From Paenibacillus timonensis (GTDB lineage Bacteria; Bacillota; Bacilli; Paenibacillales; Paenibacillaceae): a DNA stretch of 64,000 bases. Below the pieces are notes generated by a model. It was not told the origin of the DNA, searched no databases, and worked only from the letters and a program-made list of their open reading frames with translations. Both the position numbers and the translations under genes were made by a program. Below are positions 43,498-53,480 of the stretch, piece after piece. The stretch lies in NCBI RefSeq assembly GCF_022427145.1, contig NZ_JAKSXN010000002.1, forward strand, positions 1 to 64,000, read 5' to 3'. The stretch's first letter is position 1. Every line of letters begins with the position of its first letter.

Positions 43498-45123
43498 ATG
43501 ATGAAATTGTTAATCGCCGATGACGAGGCCCTGGTCTGCATCGGCCTGCAGTCGATGCTGAAATGGGAGGATTATCAGATCGAGGTCGTCGGCATCGCCC
43601 ATAACGGTGCTCAGGCCGAGGAGATGATTGAAGCTCTGCGTCCCGACCTCGTCATTACCGACATCAAAATGCCGGTCAAAACCGGCCTGCAGGTCGCCGA
43701 ATCCGTACGCCGCAAATATGGGCGGATTCCGCTGTTCATCTTCCTGACGAGCTATGAGGAATTCGAGTATGCGCGCAGCGCGATTCACCTGCAGGCCGCG
43801 GATTATTTGGTGAAGCTCGAGCTGACTCCGCAGACGTTAGCCGAATCCGTGCGGAAGGCCGTCACCCTGCTGGAGGATCACAAAACCGTGGAGAGTTATC
43901 CCAACATGCTCTATCGCAGCAATCTGCATGCGCTGCGGGATAAGTTCTTTATCCGTCTTTTCAACCAGCTATTCGAGAACAAGAACCAATACCTTCTGCA
44001 AAGAGACGATCTCGAGCTGGATTTATCGGCTCCCGCCTATCTGGTCTGTACCTGCCGGATTCAAGGACCCGATAGCGTGCCCCCCCGCGGGGATAAGCTG
44101 GTCGCTTTATGCTCCAGCACGGTGCAAATGGCCAAGGATACGCTTGCCTCGGCACGGCCTTGCTTCGTCACCAGCCTGGATTTGCGGAACTTCGCCATTG
44201 TGCTGCCCCTCTCCGACAAAGATCCGGAGCGATGGATGCCGGAGATCGAAGGGCTGCTTCACGATATGGCATCCGTGCTGCATTCCTATTTCAATGTGAA
44301 CATCATCGGCGCCGTCGGTTATGCCGTGGAAGATCCCTATATGCTGCACGAGAGTTACCTGGCCGCCCGCCGGGCTCTGCCGATGGCGCTCGTACGGCAA
44401 GCGTTCGTCTTTTTTGCCCCAAGCAACGAAGCCGAGCTGCCTTCCCCGGGGGAAGACGTCGTTTCTGCGTCCCGTTCGGACATCCGCCGCGCCTTCGAGG
44501 AGCTGGACATCGGCGCCTTGTACGCCATGATCACGAAGGTGATCAACCGGTTAGACGGCAGGCCCGAGCAGCTTGTCCCGGCCACCGATGCGGCCTGCAA
44601 TATTTTATACATGGCCACTTCTTTGCTGGCGGACGGCGAAAACGTAGTGGAGCAGATTTTCGAGAACGAGCCGGAGGGCTACCGCGCGATTTATAAAAAG
44701 CAAACGACCCAGGGCGTCATCGACTGGCTGGTTCAATTCCGGGACGGGTGCTGCGAGATCCTGTCGTCGCGCAAACAGAGCTACAAGGAACAAATCGTCC
44801 GAAACGTGCAGGATTACGTCAAACGCAATTTGAGCAGCAAGCTATCCCTCAACCAGGTCGCCGACGTGTTCAATTTTAGTCCGAATTACCTTAGCCATCT
44901 TTTCTCCAAAACCGCCAAAATCAATTTCGTGGAATACGTCACGGAGACCAAAATCGCGGCGGCCAAGGAAATGATGGTTCGCGGCGAGGGACGAATCTAT
45001 GAAATCTCGCAAAAGCTGGGGTATGAAAGTGCTTTTTATTTCAGCAAAGTGTTCAAAAAAGTGGAGGGCATCTCCCCCCGGGAGTTCATGCAGCGCAAAG
45101 GCAACTCGATTCCTTCCGGCTGA
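43498..45123 (+). CDS. AraC-type response regulator of the uronate island
   Basis: This 541-residue regulator has a receiver domain with Asp55 in LVITDIKMP, a long central region (about 130-430) that is typical of the larger YesN group, and a C-terminal AraC helix-turn-helix pair (LSLNQVADVFNFSPNYLSHLF, then IYEISQKLGYESAFYFSKVFKK). It is preceded by AAGGAAG. Its stop is directly next to the stop of the converging permease gene. It is the likely activator of the operon at 33.2-41.4 kb. Confidence 0.93.
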   Translation: MMKLLIADDEALVCIGLQSMLKWEDYQIEVVGIAHNGAQAEEMIEALRPDLVITDIKMPVKTGLQVAESVRRKYGRIPLFIFLTSYEEFEYARSAIHLQAADYLVKLELTPQTLAESVRKAVTLLEDHKTVESYPNMLYRSNLHALRDKFFIRLFNQLFENKNQYLLQRDDLELDLSAPAYLVCTCRIQGPDSVPPRGDKLVALCSSTVQMAKDTLASARPCFVTSLDLRNFAIVLPLSDKDPERWMPEIEGLLHDMASVLHSYFNVNIIGAVGYAVEDPYMLHESYLAARRALPMALVRQAFVFFAPSNEAELPSPGEDVVSASRSDIRRAFEELDIGALYAMITKVINRLDGRPEQLVPATDAACNILYMATSLLADGENVVEQIFENEPEGYRAIYKKQTTQGVIDWLVQFRDGCCEILSSRKQSYKEQIVRNVQDYVKRNLSSKLSLNQVADVFNFSPNYLSHLFSKTAKINFVEYVTETKIAAAKEMMVRGEGRIYEISQKLGYESAFYFSKVFKKVEGISPREFMQRKGNSIPSG

Positions 45124-46095
45124 TCATCGCCGCAGGATGCCCTTCCGGTGAAGTTTCACGCGAGGGTCCACGATCGTGTAGAGCAGGTCCGCCAAAAAAT
45201 TGGCAACCACCACGAAGGAAGAGATAATCAAGATGCTCATGAGCAGCACGGGATAGTTCCGGGTTCGCGCGGCGCTTACCGCCAAGCTTCCAAGACCGTT
45301 CCAGTTAAATACGTTCTCGACCACCGCTGCGCCGGAAATCAGGGTTGGCAAATCCAGCATGATGATCGTAATCATGGGGACCAAAGCCATTCTCAGCGCA
45401 TGTCGGTAGGTGACCCTTCTTTCAGAAACCCCTTTGGCACGGGCCAGGTTTAGAAATTCGGCAGGCAGAACCTCGATCATGCTGGCACGGATCATTTTTA
45501 AGTAGTATGCAATGAGGCCGATCGTTATCGTAGTTACCGGGAGAACCATATGGTAGATGAGATCGCCCAGCTCCCCGGTTTTGGACGGGGTATGCATACT
45601 GCTAGGCGGGAACCAAAACAATCGGAAGGCAAAGATGTCCTGCAGCCAGTGTCCCAACACAAATACGGGGATGGAGTACCCGATCAGGCTCAGGATGAGG
45701 CCGAGTTTGTCCGATATTCCGTCCTGCCTTTTGCTGGTATAGATCCCCCATGGGATGGCAATGATCAAGGCGATGAGAAACGACGTACCGAGCAGGATAA
45801 AGCTGTTCCGTACATATTCCCAAATGTAGCTATTAATCGGAGTACGATAATAATCAAGGCCAAAATTTCCATGCAGAAGTTCACTTATCCACCGAAAATA
45901 TTGCTGGTAGATCGGCAAGTCCAGGCCGAAGAGATGCATCTGTTCGTTCGCTATCCGGATCTGCTCTTCCGTCATCCCTATGCTTAGTGACCAGAAGTTC
46001 CCCGGCATCAAGCGCATGACGCAAAAGCACGCGCTCATGACGATAAACAATACAATCAATGAATGAATCCCGCGGCGGATCAGATAAGCCCACAT
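45124..46095 (-). CDS. Orphan OppB/DppB-type ABC permease
   Basis: This 323-residue permease has six helices and starts MWAYLIRRGIHSLIVLFIVM, typical of OppB-type subunits. YRHALRMALVPMITIIMLDLPTLISGAAVVENVFNWNGLGSLAV is the OppB signature with the ATPase-docking loop. The start at 46095 has the strong site GGAGGAGGACGAAG. No OppC partner, ATPases or binding protein are nearby, so this is either a remnant of an operon or a subunit that works with distant genes. Confidence 0.88.
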   Translation of the reverse strand: MWAYLIRRGIHSLIVLFIVMSACFCVMRLMPGNFWSLSIGMTEEQIRIANEQMHLFGLDLPIYQQYFRWISELLHGNFGLDYYRTPINSYIWEYVRNSFILLGTSFLIALIIAIPWGIYTSKRQDGISDKLGLILSLIGYSIPVFVLGHWLQDIFAFRLFWFPPSSMHTPSKTGELGDLIYHMVLPVTTITIGLIAYYLKMIRASMIEVLPAEFLNLARAKGVSERRVTYRHALRMALVPMITIIMLDLPTLISGAAVVENVFNWNGLGSLAVSAARTRNYPVLLMSILIISSFVVVANFLADLLYTIVDPRVKLHRKGILRR

Positions 46096-46219
46096 CTTCG
46101 TCCTCCTCCGGATGGAATGAAATTTGTCATTCATTCTATCACACAACAAGACTACCGTAAGCTGGAATTTGAAATTTAAAATGTAAAATTTCCATAAACG
46201 TTCATGGCATGTTAGAAAA

Positions 46220-46272
46220 AGAGAGCTATCCCTGGGTCATGAATGGATGACCCTTCGGGACAGCTCTCTTGC
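46220..46272 (-). terminator. Terminator after the GNAT fragment
   Basis: AGAGAGCT-ATCCC and GGGA-AGCTCTCT form a long stem around TGGGTCATGAATGGATGACCC, itself partly self-paired. On the minus strand it is followed by TTTTTCTAAC. Confidence 0.65.
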
Positions 46273-46297
46273 TTATCGCGTGATACAACCAATCTAG

Positions 46298-46624
46298 CTA
46301 TTCGGGTTGATAATCTTCTCTTAATAACCCCATCACGATGGTATCGTAATACTTCCCATCGATATAGGTTTCGTTGCGCAAACGCCCTTCCACCACAAAA
46401 CCGTTTTTCTCGTAGGACCGAATCGCCCGTTCATTTCCGCTCCAAGTTTCAAGTTGAATCCGGTTCAGATTCATCGTTTGAAACAAGTAGTGGATCAGCG
46501 CCTTCATCGCATCCGACCCGTAGCCTTTGTCCCAGTAGCCTTTCTCCCCAATTCCTATACCTACCGTGCATCTCCGGGAGGCAAGGTTGACCTCACGGTA
46601 ATTAATGGTACCGATATCAATTCG
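46298..46624 (-). pseudogene. 5'-truncated GNAT acetyltransferase (RimJ/RimL type)
   Basis: The frame encodes GTINYREVNLASRRCTVGIG then GYWDKGYGSDAMKALIHYLF and ends GNERAIRSYEKNGFVVEGRL then MGLLREDYQPE. These are the acetyl-CoA-binding loop and C-terminal half of a GNAT enzyme. A full protein should have about 70 more residues at the N terminus, but the frame meets a stop at 46625-46627, and the 3' end of the hydrolase gene overlaps this border. No start codon with ribosome binding site precedes the conserved part. I call it a decayed gene whose 5' end was lost when the hydrolase gene arrived. An ATG at 46507 could still give a 69-residue fragment. Confidence 0.75.
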
Positions 46625-47318
46625 TTATAACCTTATCTACCCAGTCCGAAAAGTAGGCAAGCTGATCTTCCGTATGAAACCAATGTTCTCCATTCTCCAT
46701 CACTTCCAAGCCGCAGCCGTAACGTTCTGCAAAGCCGGTGACAATCTCGTATTCGGTTAAATTATCGTATTCGCCATACAGAATTTCCGTCGGTGTTTCC
46801 CATTTTGCTATTGGATGCGCCATGACATAGTTATAGTAATCGTCGTACAGCGTAATTCCTGCCGGAGTGGCGATCTCCCTTTTCTCCATAATTTGGGTCT
46901 CCGTAATGTCATATGCAGACATCAGATTCCGGATGAGCCGCTGAAGATCAAGAATCGGCGAAAGAAACAGGGCTCTTTCCAGTTTGATCTCCGGAAATGT
47001 TAATAGGCACATATATGCCCCCAGACTTGTCGCAAAAACGCTGATGTGGGGAGAAATACTCTGGGCATATCGGTATACTTTGACGATTTCTTCTATGCAG
47101 TTCCAGGGCCGCAAAGGTTTTGCTTCGTTGATTCTTTCTCCATGTTCCGGCATATCGAAACTGATTACCCCGTAGCCCTTAGTTTTAACGATATTCGCAA
47201 ATAATTCGGCCTCCTCTTTATTAGAACCTGCGCCATGAATTAAAATGAAGATTTTCTCGGTGGGATTGCCCCAATAAATCGTGGGTATTCCATCAATGTA
47301 AAAATGCTGCTTCTTCAT
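46617..47318 (-). CDS. Alpha/beta hydrolase
   Basis: This 233-residue hydrolase has the oxyanion segment ILIHGAGSNKEE, the nucleophile elbow ATSLGAY and a C-terminal HW (ENGEHWFHTE) histidine. The sequence YGVISFDMPEHGERINE is typical of small serine hydrolases related to the YitV/DUF1749 groups. The gene is clearly more AT-rich than its neighbours, which suggests transfer. The start at 47318 follows GGGGAGAG. It has an AT-rich gap upstream. The substrate is unknown. Confidence 0.85.
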   Translation of the reverse strand: MKKQHFYIDGIPTIYWGNPTEKIFILIHGAGSNKEEAELFANIVKTKGYGVISFDMPEHGERINEAKPLRPWNCIEEIVKVYRYAQSISPHISVFATSLGAYMCLLTFPEIKLERALFLSPILDLQRLIRNLMSAYDITETQIMEKREIATPAGITLYDDYYNYVMAHPIAKWETPTEILYGEYDNLTEYEIVTGFAERYGCGLEVMENGEHWFHTEDQLAYFSDWVDKVITN

Positions 47319-47440
47319 GTTATTCGCTCTCCCCAATAATGACTAATCCTAATAAGAGAGTAACTTAGTAGGGTTCCCATCTCAAGATAAAAAACTATTT
47401 ATAAAGCATCGTTTAACAAAAAGACTGCCTATATGAAAAA

Positions 47441-47478
47441 AAGGCCTCCCATCAGTTTAACAACTGATGAAAGGCCTT
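47441..47478 (-). terminator. Terminator of groESL
   Basis: AAGGCCT-CATCAGTT and AACTGATG-AGGCCTT form the stem with a TAAC loop. On the minus strand a run of seven T follows. Confidence 0.9.
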
Positions 47479-47519
47479 CTCCTCTAGTTAGCTATATGTC
47501 ATAGGGTGCGAACCCTTAA

Positions 47520-49142
<1,623 letters not shown>

Positions 49143-49200
49143 TCAATTACCTCCCATATAGTTGTGGATGTGTTCGTCCGTTCGGATACCTGTCGGCGGA

Positions 49201-49482
49201 TTAGCCGAGGATCGCGTGGATGTCGCTTTCTTTCATAATCAAATATTCTTTGCCTTCATACTTCACTTCGGTGCCTGCATATTTGGAGAAAAGAACGCGG
49301 TCGCCTTCTTTCACTTCCAACGGAACGCGGACGCCATCTTTCAAAGTTCCGCTGCCAACGGCGATAACTTTACCTTCCTGCGGTTTTTCTTTGGCCGTGT
49401 CCGGAAGCACGATGCCGAATGCCGTTGTCTCCTCTTGCTCGATCGGTTGCACGAGAACGCGTTCACCTAAAGGTTTGATCAT
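49201..49482 (-). CDS. groES: Co-chaperonin GroES (10 kDa)
   Basis: This 93-residue protein caps GroEL. The mobile loop and core ([26 protein letters not shown], then [23 protein letters not shown]) match the family. AAAGGAGGCTGTTTTTTC precedes the ATG. Together with groEL it forms the conserved heat-shock operon, located beside tatC, tatA, moaC and ydiF as in B. subtilis. Confidence 0.98.
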   Translation of the reverse strand: MIKPLGERVLVQPIEQEETTAFGIVLPDTAKEKPQEGKVIAVGSGTLKDGVRVPLEVKEGDRVLFSKYAGTEVKYEGKEYLIMKESDIHAILG

Positions 49483-49538
49483 GAAAAAACAGCCTCCTTT
49501 AAATATGTGGTGTTATGGGTAGATGTTTGTCATATGTA

Positions 49539-49565
49539 TTAGCACTCGATCTACTCAAGTGCTAA
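49539..49565 (-). promoter_or_regulatory. CIRCE operator (HrcA binding site)
   Basis: TTAGCACTC and AAGTGCTAA are separated by nine bases. This matches the CIRCE consensus (TTAGCACTC-N9-GAGTGCTAA) with one mismatch, and lies directly downstream of the groES promoter. Confidence 0.95.
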
Positions 49566-49576
49566 CAACCACTTTT

Positions 49577-49605
49577 ATATTACTCAAGTTGCGAGTAGAT
49601 TTCAA
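49577..49605 (-). promoter_or_regulatory. groES: Sigma-A promoter of groESL
   Basis: On the minus strand TTGAAA and TAATAT are separated by exactly 17 bases, just upstream of the CIRCE element. Confidence 0.85.
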
Positions 49606-49705
49606 GTTCCTTTGTACAAATTTTTTTCTTTGTTTCATTGGGCTTACCCCGCGCCCTTCCCATTGTATCCTTGCGCTTGGATAAATATTCCGGGGAAGAT
49701 GGACG

Positions 49706-49840
49706 GGGAGTATGTGGAGTATGTGGAGTATGTGGAGTATGTGGAGTATGTGGAGTATGGGGAGTATGTGGAGTATGGGGAGTACGTGCAGTATGGGGAG
49801 TACGTGCAGTATGGGGAGTACGTGCAGTATGGGGAGTACG
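49706..49840. repeat. 9-bp minisatellite, about 15 units
   Basis: The unit GGAGTATGT repeats with little change for the first half. The second half becomes an 18 bp double unit in which GGGGAGTAC and GTGCAGTAT alternate. Because the unit is a multiple of three, frames on both strands are open across it (EYV-type or STY-type repeats), but none has a ribosome binding site. It is likely to vary in copy number between strains. Confidence 0.92.
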
Positions 49841-49941
49841 GCAAAGCCGGCTAGTCCGGTCCGCTTGTACATGGGCGAACGTTCCTCCGTTTCGTCGATC
49901 GGTTAACCCGCTTTGGCCGTACCGACCGTGGGAGGGGCAGC

Positions 49942-50122
49942 AAATCCTGCATTTTGTACAACATTTTCGCGGTGTTTGGCCCGTGTAGGGCAGAAATGTT
50001 GCATAAAGTGCAACATTTTCCGGATAAACGGGCCAATCAAGCTCCAATTGTTGTACTAAATGCAACATTTCGCGCTCCTCAGGCGGAGGCGAGCCCGAAA
50101 TGTTGTAGGAAATACAACATTT
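49942..50122. repeat. Four 25-bp palindromes at an exact 52-bp period
   Basis: Elements occupy 49942-49966, 49994-50018, 50046-50070 and 50098-50122, with three 27 bp spacers of differing sequence. The second and fourth have perfect 10 bp arms (AAATGTTGCA/TGCAACATTT and AAATGTTGTA/TACAACATTT) around five-base loops, and the other two are less exact. The layout resembles a small CRISPR, but arms and loops vary between copies and no cas gene is near. The remaining part of the gap at 49841-49941 shows nothing else. Confidence 0.9.
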
Positions 50123-50202
50123 ATGTGCAGGCAGGGGCAGCGGATAAGCAGCCGGTTGCCCCCTCACGGTGCGCCACTTCGCACCCCGGCACCCCGGCAC
50201 CC

Positions 50203-51105
50203 CGGCACCCCCGCGCCAGGCCCAGCCCCTTCCCCGCCACCTCCCTAACGCGCCTTGCGCGGAAGCGGGCCGCGCGGCTGGGCATGGGCGGGCAGCCTTG
50301 CGCTGCTTTGGCGCCGGGGGACGTGGGCCTCATAAAGAGGGGGAGGTCGCCGGGCAGAGTTTACGTCCGCCTTTGGGAGCCCTTTGCCTCCTCCTTCACT
50401 TCGTTCCAATCAGGGCAAAGGGCGGACAACAGCGGCTGATCGGCGATTCCCCCTCCCGATGCGGCCCACCCTGCACCTCGGCACCCCCGCCCGCCAAGGC
50501 CACGCCAGGCCCGCCCCTTCCCCGCCACCTCCCAACGCGCCTTGCGCGGAAGCGGGCCCCGCGGCTTCTTCGGCCGCGGCTGGGCATGGGCGGGCAGCCT
50601 TGCGCTGCTTTGGCGCGGGGGGACGTGGGCCGCATAAAGAGGGGGAGATCGCCGGGCAGAGTTTACGTCCGCCTTTGGGAGCCCTTTGCCTCCTCCTTCA
50701 CTTCGTTCCAATCAGGGCAAAGGGCGGCCAACAGCGGCTGATCGGCGATTCCCCCTCCCGTTGCGGCCCACCCTGCACCTCGGCACCCCCGCGCCAGGCC
50801 CAGCCCCTTCCCCGCCGCCCCCCCCAACGCGCCTTGCGCGGAAGCGGGCCCCGCGGCTTCTTCGCCGCGGCTGGGCATGGGCGGGCAGCCTTGCGCTGCT
50901 TTGGCGCCGGGGGACGTGGGCCGCATAAAGAGGGGGAGATCGCCGGGCAGAGTTTACGTCCGCCTTTGGGAGCCCTTTGCCTCCTCCTTCACTTCGTTCC
51001 AATCAGGGCAAAGGGCGGACAACAGCGGCTGATCGGCGATTCCCCCTCCCGATGCGGCTCACCCTGCACCCCGGCACCCCCGCGCCAAGCCCAGCCCCAG
51101 CGAGC
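50203..51105. repeat. GC-rich ~290-bp element in three tandem copies plus a partial fourth
   Basis: Units begin at CGGCACCCCCGC near 50203, 50479, 50781 and 51072 (intervals 276, 302 and 291). Each full copy holds GCAGC-CTTGC-GCTGC, and a long stem AGGGGGAGATCGCC with GGCGATTCCCCCT. Within this, GTCCGCC-TTTG can pair with CAAAGGGCGGAC, or CCCTTTGCC with GGCAAAGGG. Copy 1 has a G in AGGTCGCC where the others have A, which keeps pairing. Frames on both strands stay open from GC content but lack ribosome binding sites. It ends 40 bases before tatC. Confidence 0.85.
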
Positions 51106-51145
51106 AAAAGAAAAACGCGCCCCGCTTCCGCCAAGGCGCGTTCCC

Positions 51146-51904
51146 TCATTTATACATTTCCGCCCGCACCGCGTCCGCCGCCTGCTGCTTCGCATAAACC
51201 CGCTTGGACAGCAGCACGCTCAGCTCATAAAGCAGAACGAGCGGGACCAGCACCAGGAAGGCGGAGAAGAAGTCGGCCGGCGTAATCATCACCGACACGA
51301 CCACCAGCGCGAAATACGCGACCCGGCGCATCTTCTTGAGCCGAAGCGGCGTTAAGATCCGCAGCTGCGTCAAAAACAAAATGACCAGCGGCAGCTCGAA
51401 CAATAACGAAATCGGCAAGACGATATTGGTCAGAAACTTGAAATAGTCGGCCATTCCGTAGGTCTCGACGAGTCCCAGCTCCTTGTTGAGCGAACCGGTA
51501 AACGTCATTGCAAGCGGAAACACCACGTAATAACCGAAGGCCAGGCCCGCCAGGAAAAAAACGAACACGTACGGGATATACCTCGCGGTCGCCCTGCGTT
51601 CCTGCGCCTTCAGGCCGGGGCTGACAAACGCCCATACCTGGTACAACGTAAACGGCAGCGTGATCCCTAGCGCGACCAACATCGCGATTTTCATATACAC
51701 GCCAACGCCGTCCCAAAACGAAAAAGCGTTTAATTCGATGGTCACGCCGGAAATGGCGTTTTTCGTCAAATAGTGGTAGATCGGATCGACCACGAAAAAG
51801 GCCGCCACCAGCACGGCGACGAACACGACGCAGACGGCCACCAATCGCCGCCGCAGCTCCGTCAAATGATCCACGAGACTTTGCGCATTGTCTTTCTCCG
51901 ACAT
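51146..51904 (-). CDS. tatC: Twin-arginine translocase subunit TatC
   Basis: This 252-residue protein is the receptor of the Tat pathway that exports folded proteins. It has six predicted helices; hallmarks are LVDHLTELRRRL near the N terminus, PGLKAQERR and the conserved FALGYYVVFPLAMTF-like segment (LAFGYYVVFPLAMTF). The stop lies 40 bases from the tandem repeat block. It is 108 bases downstream of tatA on the same strand, so the two are cotranscribed. Confidence 0.95.
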   Translation of the reverse strand: MSEKDNAQSLVDHLTELRRRLVAVCVVFVAVLVAAFFVVDPIYHYLTKNAISGVTIELNAFSFWDGVGVYMKIAMLVALGITLPFTLYQVWAFVSPGLKAQERRATARYIPYVFVFFLAGLAFGYYVVFPLAMTFTGSLNKELGLVETYGMADYFKFLTNIVLPISLLFELPLVILFLTQLRILTPLRLKKMRRVAYFALVVVSVMITPADFFSAFLVLVPLVLLYELSVLLSKRVYAKQQAADAVRAEMYK

Positions 51905-52012
51905 CTCAGGTTCTCCTTTCCCCGCCGGGCTTTCCGTCCCATCTCAAGCAAAATCCCTCCGCAAAGGAAGGGATCAAGGTTTCGCCTATGCAACTGACTC
52001 TGCCGCTACCGT

Positions 52013-52234
52013 TTATTCGGGAAGACGGCGGTCGTCCGGTTTGGGGCCCTCTACCTGCGGCTGCGGTGCGGTTTCCGTTCTTCTGGCTTCCGGCTGATCG
52101 TCGACGATATCCCGGGTGGCCTCCTTGAATTCACGGAACGTGCGTCCAACCGCCCGCCCCAGATCAGGTAATTTATTCGGACCAAACAACAGCAACGCCG
52201 CGATGACGATCAACAAAAATCCGCCTGCGCTCAT
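52013..52234 (-). CDS. tatA: Twin-arginine translocase subunit TatA
   Basis: This 73-residue protein has one N-terminal helix (GGFLLIVIAALLLFGP), the FGPNKLP hinge and an amphipathic helix (DLGRAVGRTFREFKEATRD), then a polar tail. It forms the protein-conducting part of the Tat complex. I start at the ATG at 52234, after AAAGGAG; the upstream frame is not needed. The pair with tatC resembles the TatAy-TatCy arrangement of B. subtilis. Confidence 0.95.
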   Translation of the reverse strand: MSAGGFLLIVIAALLLFGPNKLPDLGRAVGRTFREFKEATRDIVDDQPEARRTETAPQPQVEGPKPDDRRLPE

Positions 52235-52396
52235 GGTTGATTCTCCTTTCGTTACGGCAAATAAATAGACCAGGGTAATCCGAATCGACAAATCCACTCG
52301 CCCACATCATACCATAACGAATATCACAGTTACAGTCTATTTATTTTACAACTTAACAAAGAAATAGAGAAAAAAGGCCCGATAAAAGAGATCGCG

Positions 52397-52882
52397 TTAT
52401 AAACGAAATTGACCCGTAACCATGAGCAACGCTTCCGGCAGCTGATCCATGATCGCCGCCAAATTTTCGTGCACGCCTTTGGGCGTTCCCGGCAAATTCA
52501 CGATCAGCGTCCGCCCGCGAATGCCGACGATTCCCCGAAACAGCATCGCCGCAGGGTTCTTCTGCATCAAGCGGTACCGCATCGCTTCCGCCATGCCCGG
52601 CACTTCGCGCTCGATGACCCGTCGAGTCGCTTCCGGCGTCACGTCACGGATGGCCAGCTCCGTCCCCCCGGTGGTAAGCACCAAATCGGCGTGAAAATAA
52701 TCGGTCATTTCGATCAATGCGGCGATAATTTCATCCGGTTCATCGGGGACAATGCGGTATTCCACGATTTCGCCGCCCAATTCCTCTTCCACCAGCTCGC
52801 GGATCACTTGGGCACTCGTATCTTCACGTTCTCCCCTGGCTCCTTTGTCGCTGGCGGTAAGAATCGCTGTTTTCCAAACCAT
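52397..52882 (-). CDS. moaB: MoaB/MogA-family molybdopterin biosynthesis protein
   Basis: This 161-residue protein has the MoCF-binding domain: TTGGTELAIRDVTPEATRRV and VNLPGTPKGVHENL are the family motifs. It would adenylylate molybdopterin or have a related role. I start at the ATG at 52882 after GGAGGGTGA. It lies between moaC and tatA; molybdoenzymes are frequent Tat substrates. MoaB and MogA cannot be told apart safely from this sequence alone. Confidence 0.88.
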   Translation of the reverse strand: MVWKTAILTASDKGARGEREDTSAQVIRELVEEELGGEIVEYRIVPDEPDEIIAALIEMTDYFHADLVLTTGGTELAIRDVTPEATRRVIEREVPGMAEAMRYRLMQKNPAAMLFRGIVGIRGRTLIVNLPGTPKGVHENLAAIMDQLPEALLMVTGQFRL

Positions 52883-53015
52883 GAAGTCACCCTCCTCATC
52901 CATATAGGAACTCCCTTTGGAGTCCAACGTAATGCCGGATCATGTCGATTCATGCTGAATTCAATAGAAAACTACCTTCTTTATCTATATCAAAATCCAG
53001 TAGCCGCCGCAAATG

Positions 53016-53480
53016 TTACGAGCGCACGTAATCCCCGCTTTTGCCGCCCGACTTCGAGCGCAGCTGCGTCGGGCCGATGACCATGTCCTTTTGCAGCGCC
53101 TTGCACATGTCGTACACGGTCAGCGCCGCGGCGGACACCGCGGTGAGCGCCTCCATCTCCACGCCGGTTTTGCCTTCCGTCTTCACCGTTGCTTCAATAT
53201 AGAGCTCGTCCCGACCGTTGTCGCCAAACGTAATGTTGACGCCGGTCAGCGCAAGCGGATGGCACATCGGAATCCAATCGGACGTCCGTTTGGCTCCCTG
53301 GATTCCCGCAACCTGAGCCACGGCAAGCACATCGCCTTTGCCAATCCGTCCTTCCTTGATCGCTTCAAGGGTCGACGGAAGCATGGAAACCTTCGTCTCC
53401 GCTACCGCCACACGAACAGTTGCCGATTTCCCGGAAATGTCCACCATTCGGGCGCGGCCTTGTTCATTAAAATGCGTCAT
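53016..53480 (-). CDS. moaC: Cyclic pyranopterin monophosphate synthase MoaC
   Basis: This 154-residue protein makes cPMP in the first part of molybdopterin synthesis. It starts [17 protein letters not shown], and has [13 protein letters not shown] and [30 protein letters not shown], the active-site signature. I use the ATG at 53480 because it fits the family N terminus; a GTG at 53516 with AAGGAAA is an alternative. It overlaps the end of the folate cyclo-ligase gene by 14 bases. Confidence 0.95.
   Translation of the reverse strand: MTHFNEQGRARMVDISGKSATVRVAVAETKVSMLPSTLEAIKEGRIGKGDVLAVAQVAGIQGAKRTSDWIPMCHPLALTGVNITFGDNGRDELYIEATVKTEGKTGVEMEALTAVSAAALTVYDMCKALQKDMVIGPTQLRSKSGGKSGDYVRS

Noticed and set aside
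49612-49854. 80-residue EYV-repeat protein on the plus strand
   Set aside because: The repeat unit is nine bases, so every frame is open; no spaced ribosome binding site precedes it.
49942-50122. CRISPR array
   Set aside because: The repeats vary in arms and loop, there are only four, spacers 1 and 2 look partly related, and no cas gene or leader is visible.
50384-51355. Long open frame across the tandem repeat block
   Set aside because: It is open because of high GC content, is built of repeated units, has no ribosome binding site and runs antisense into tatC.
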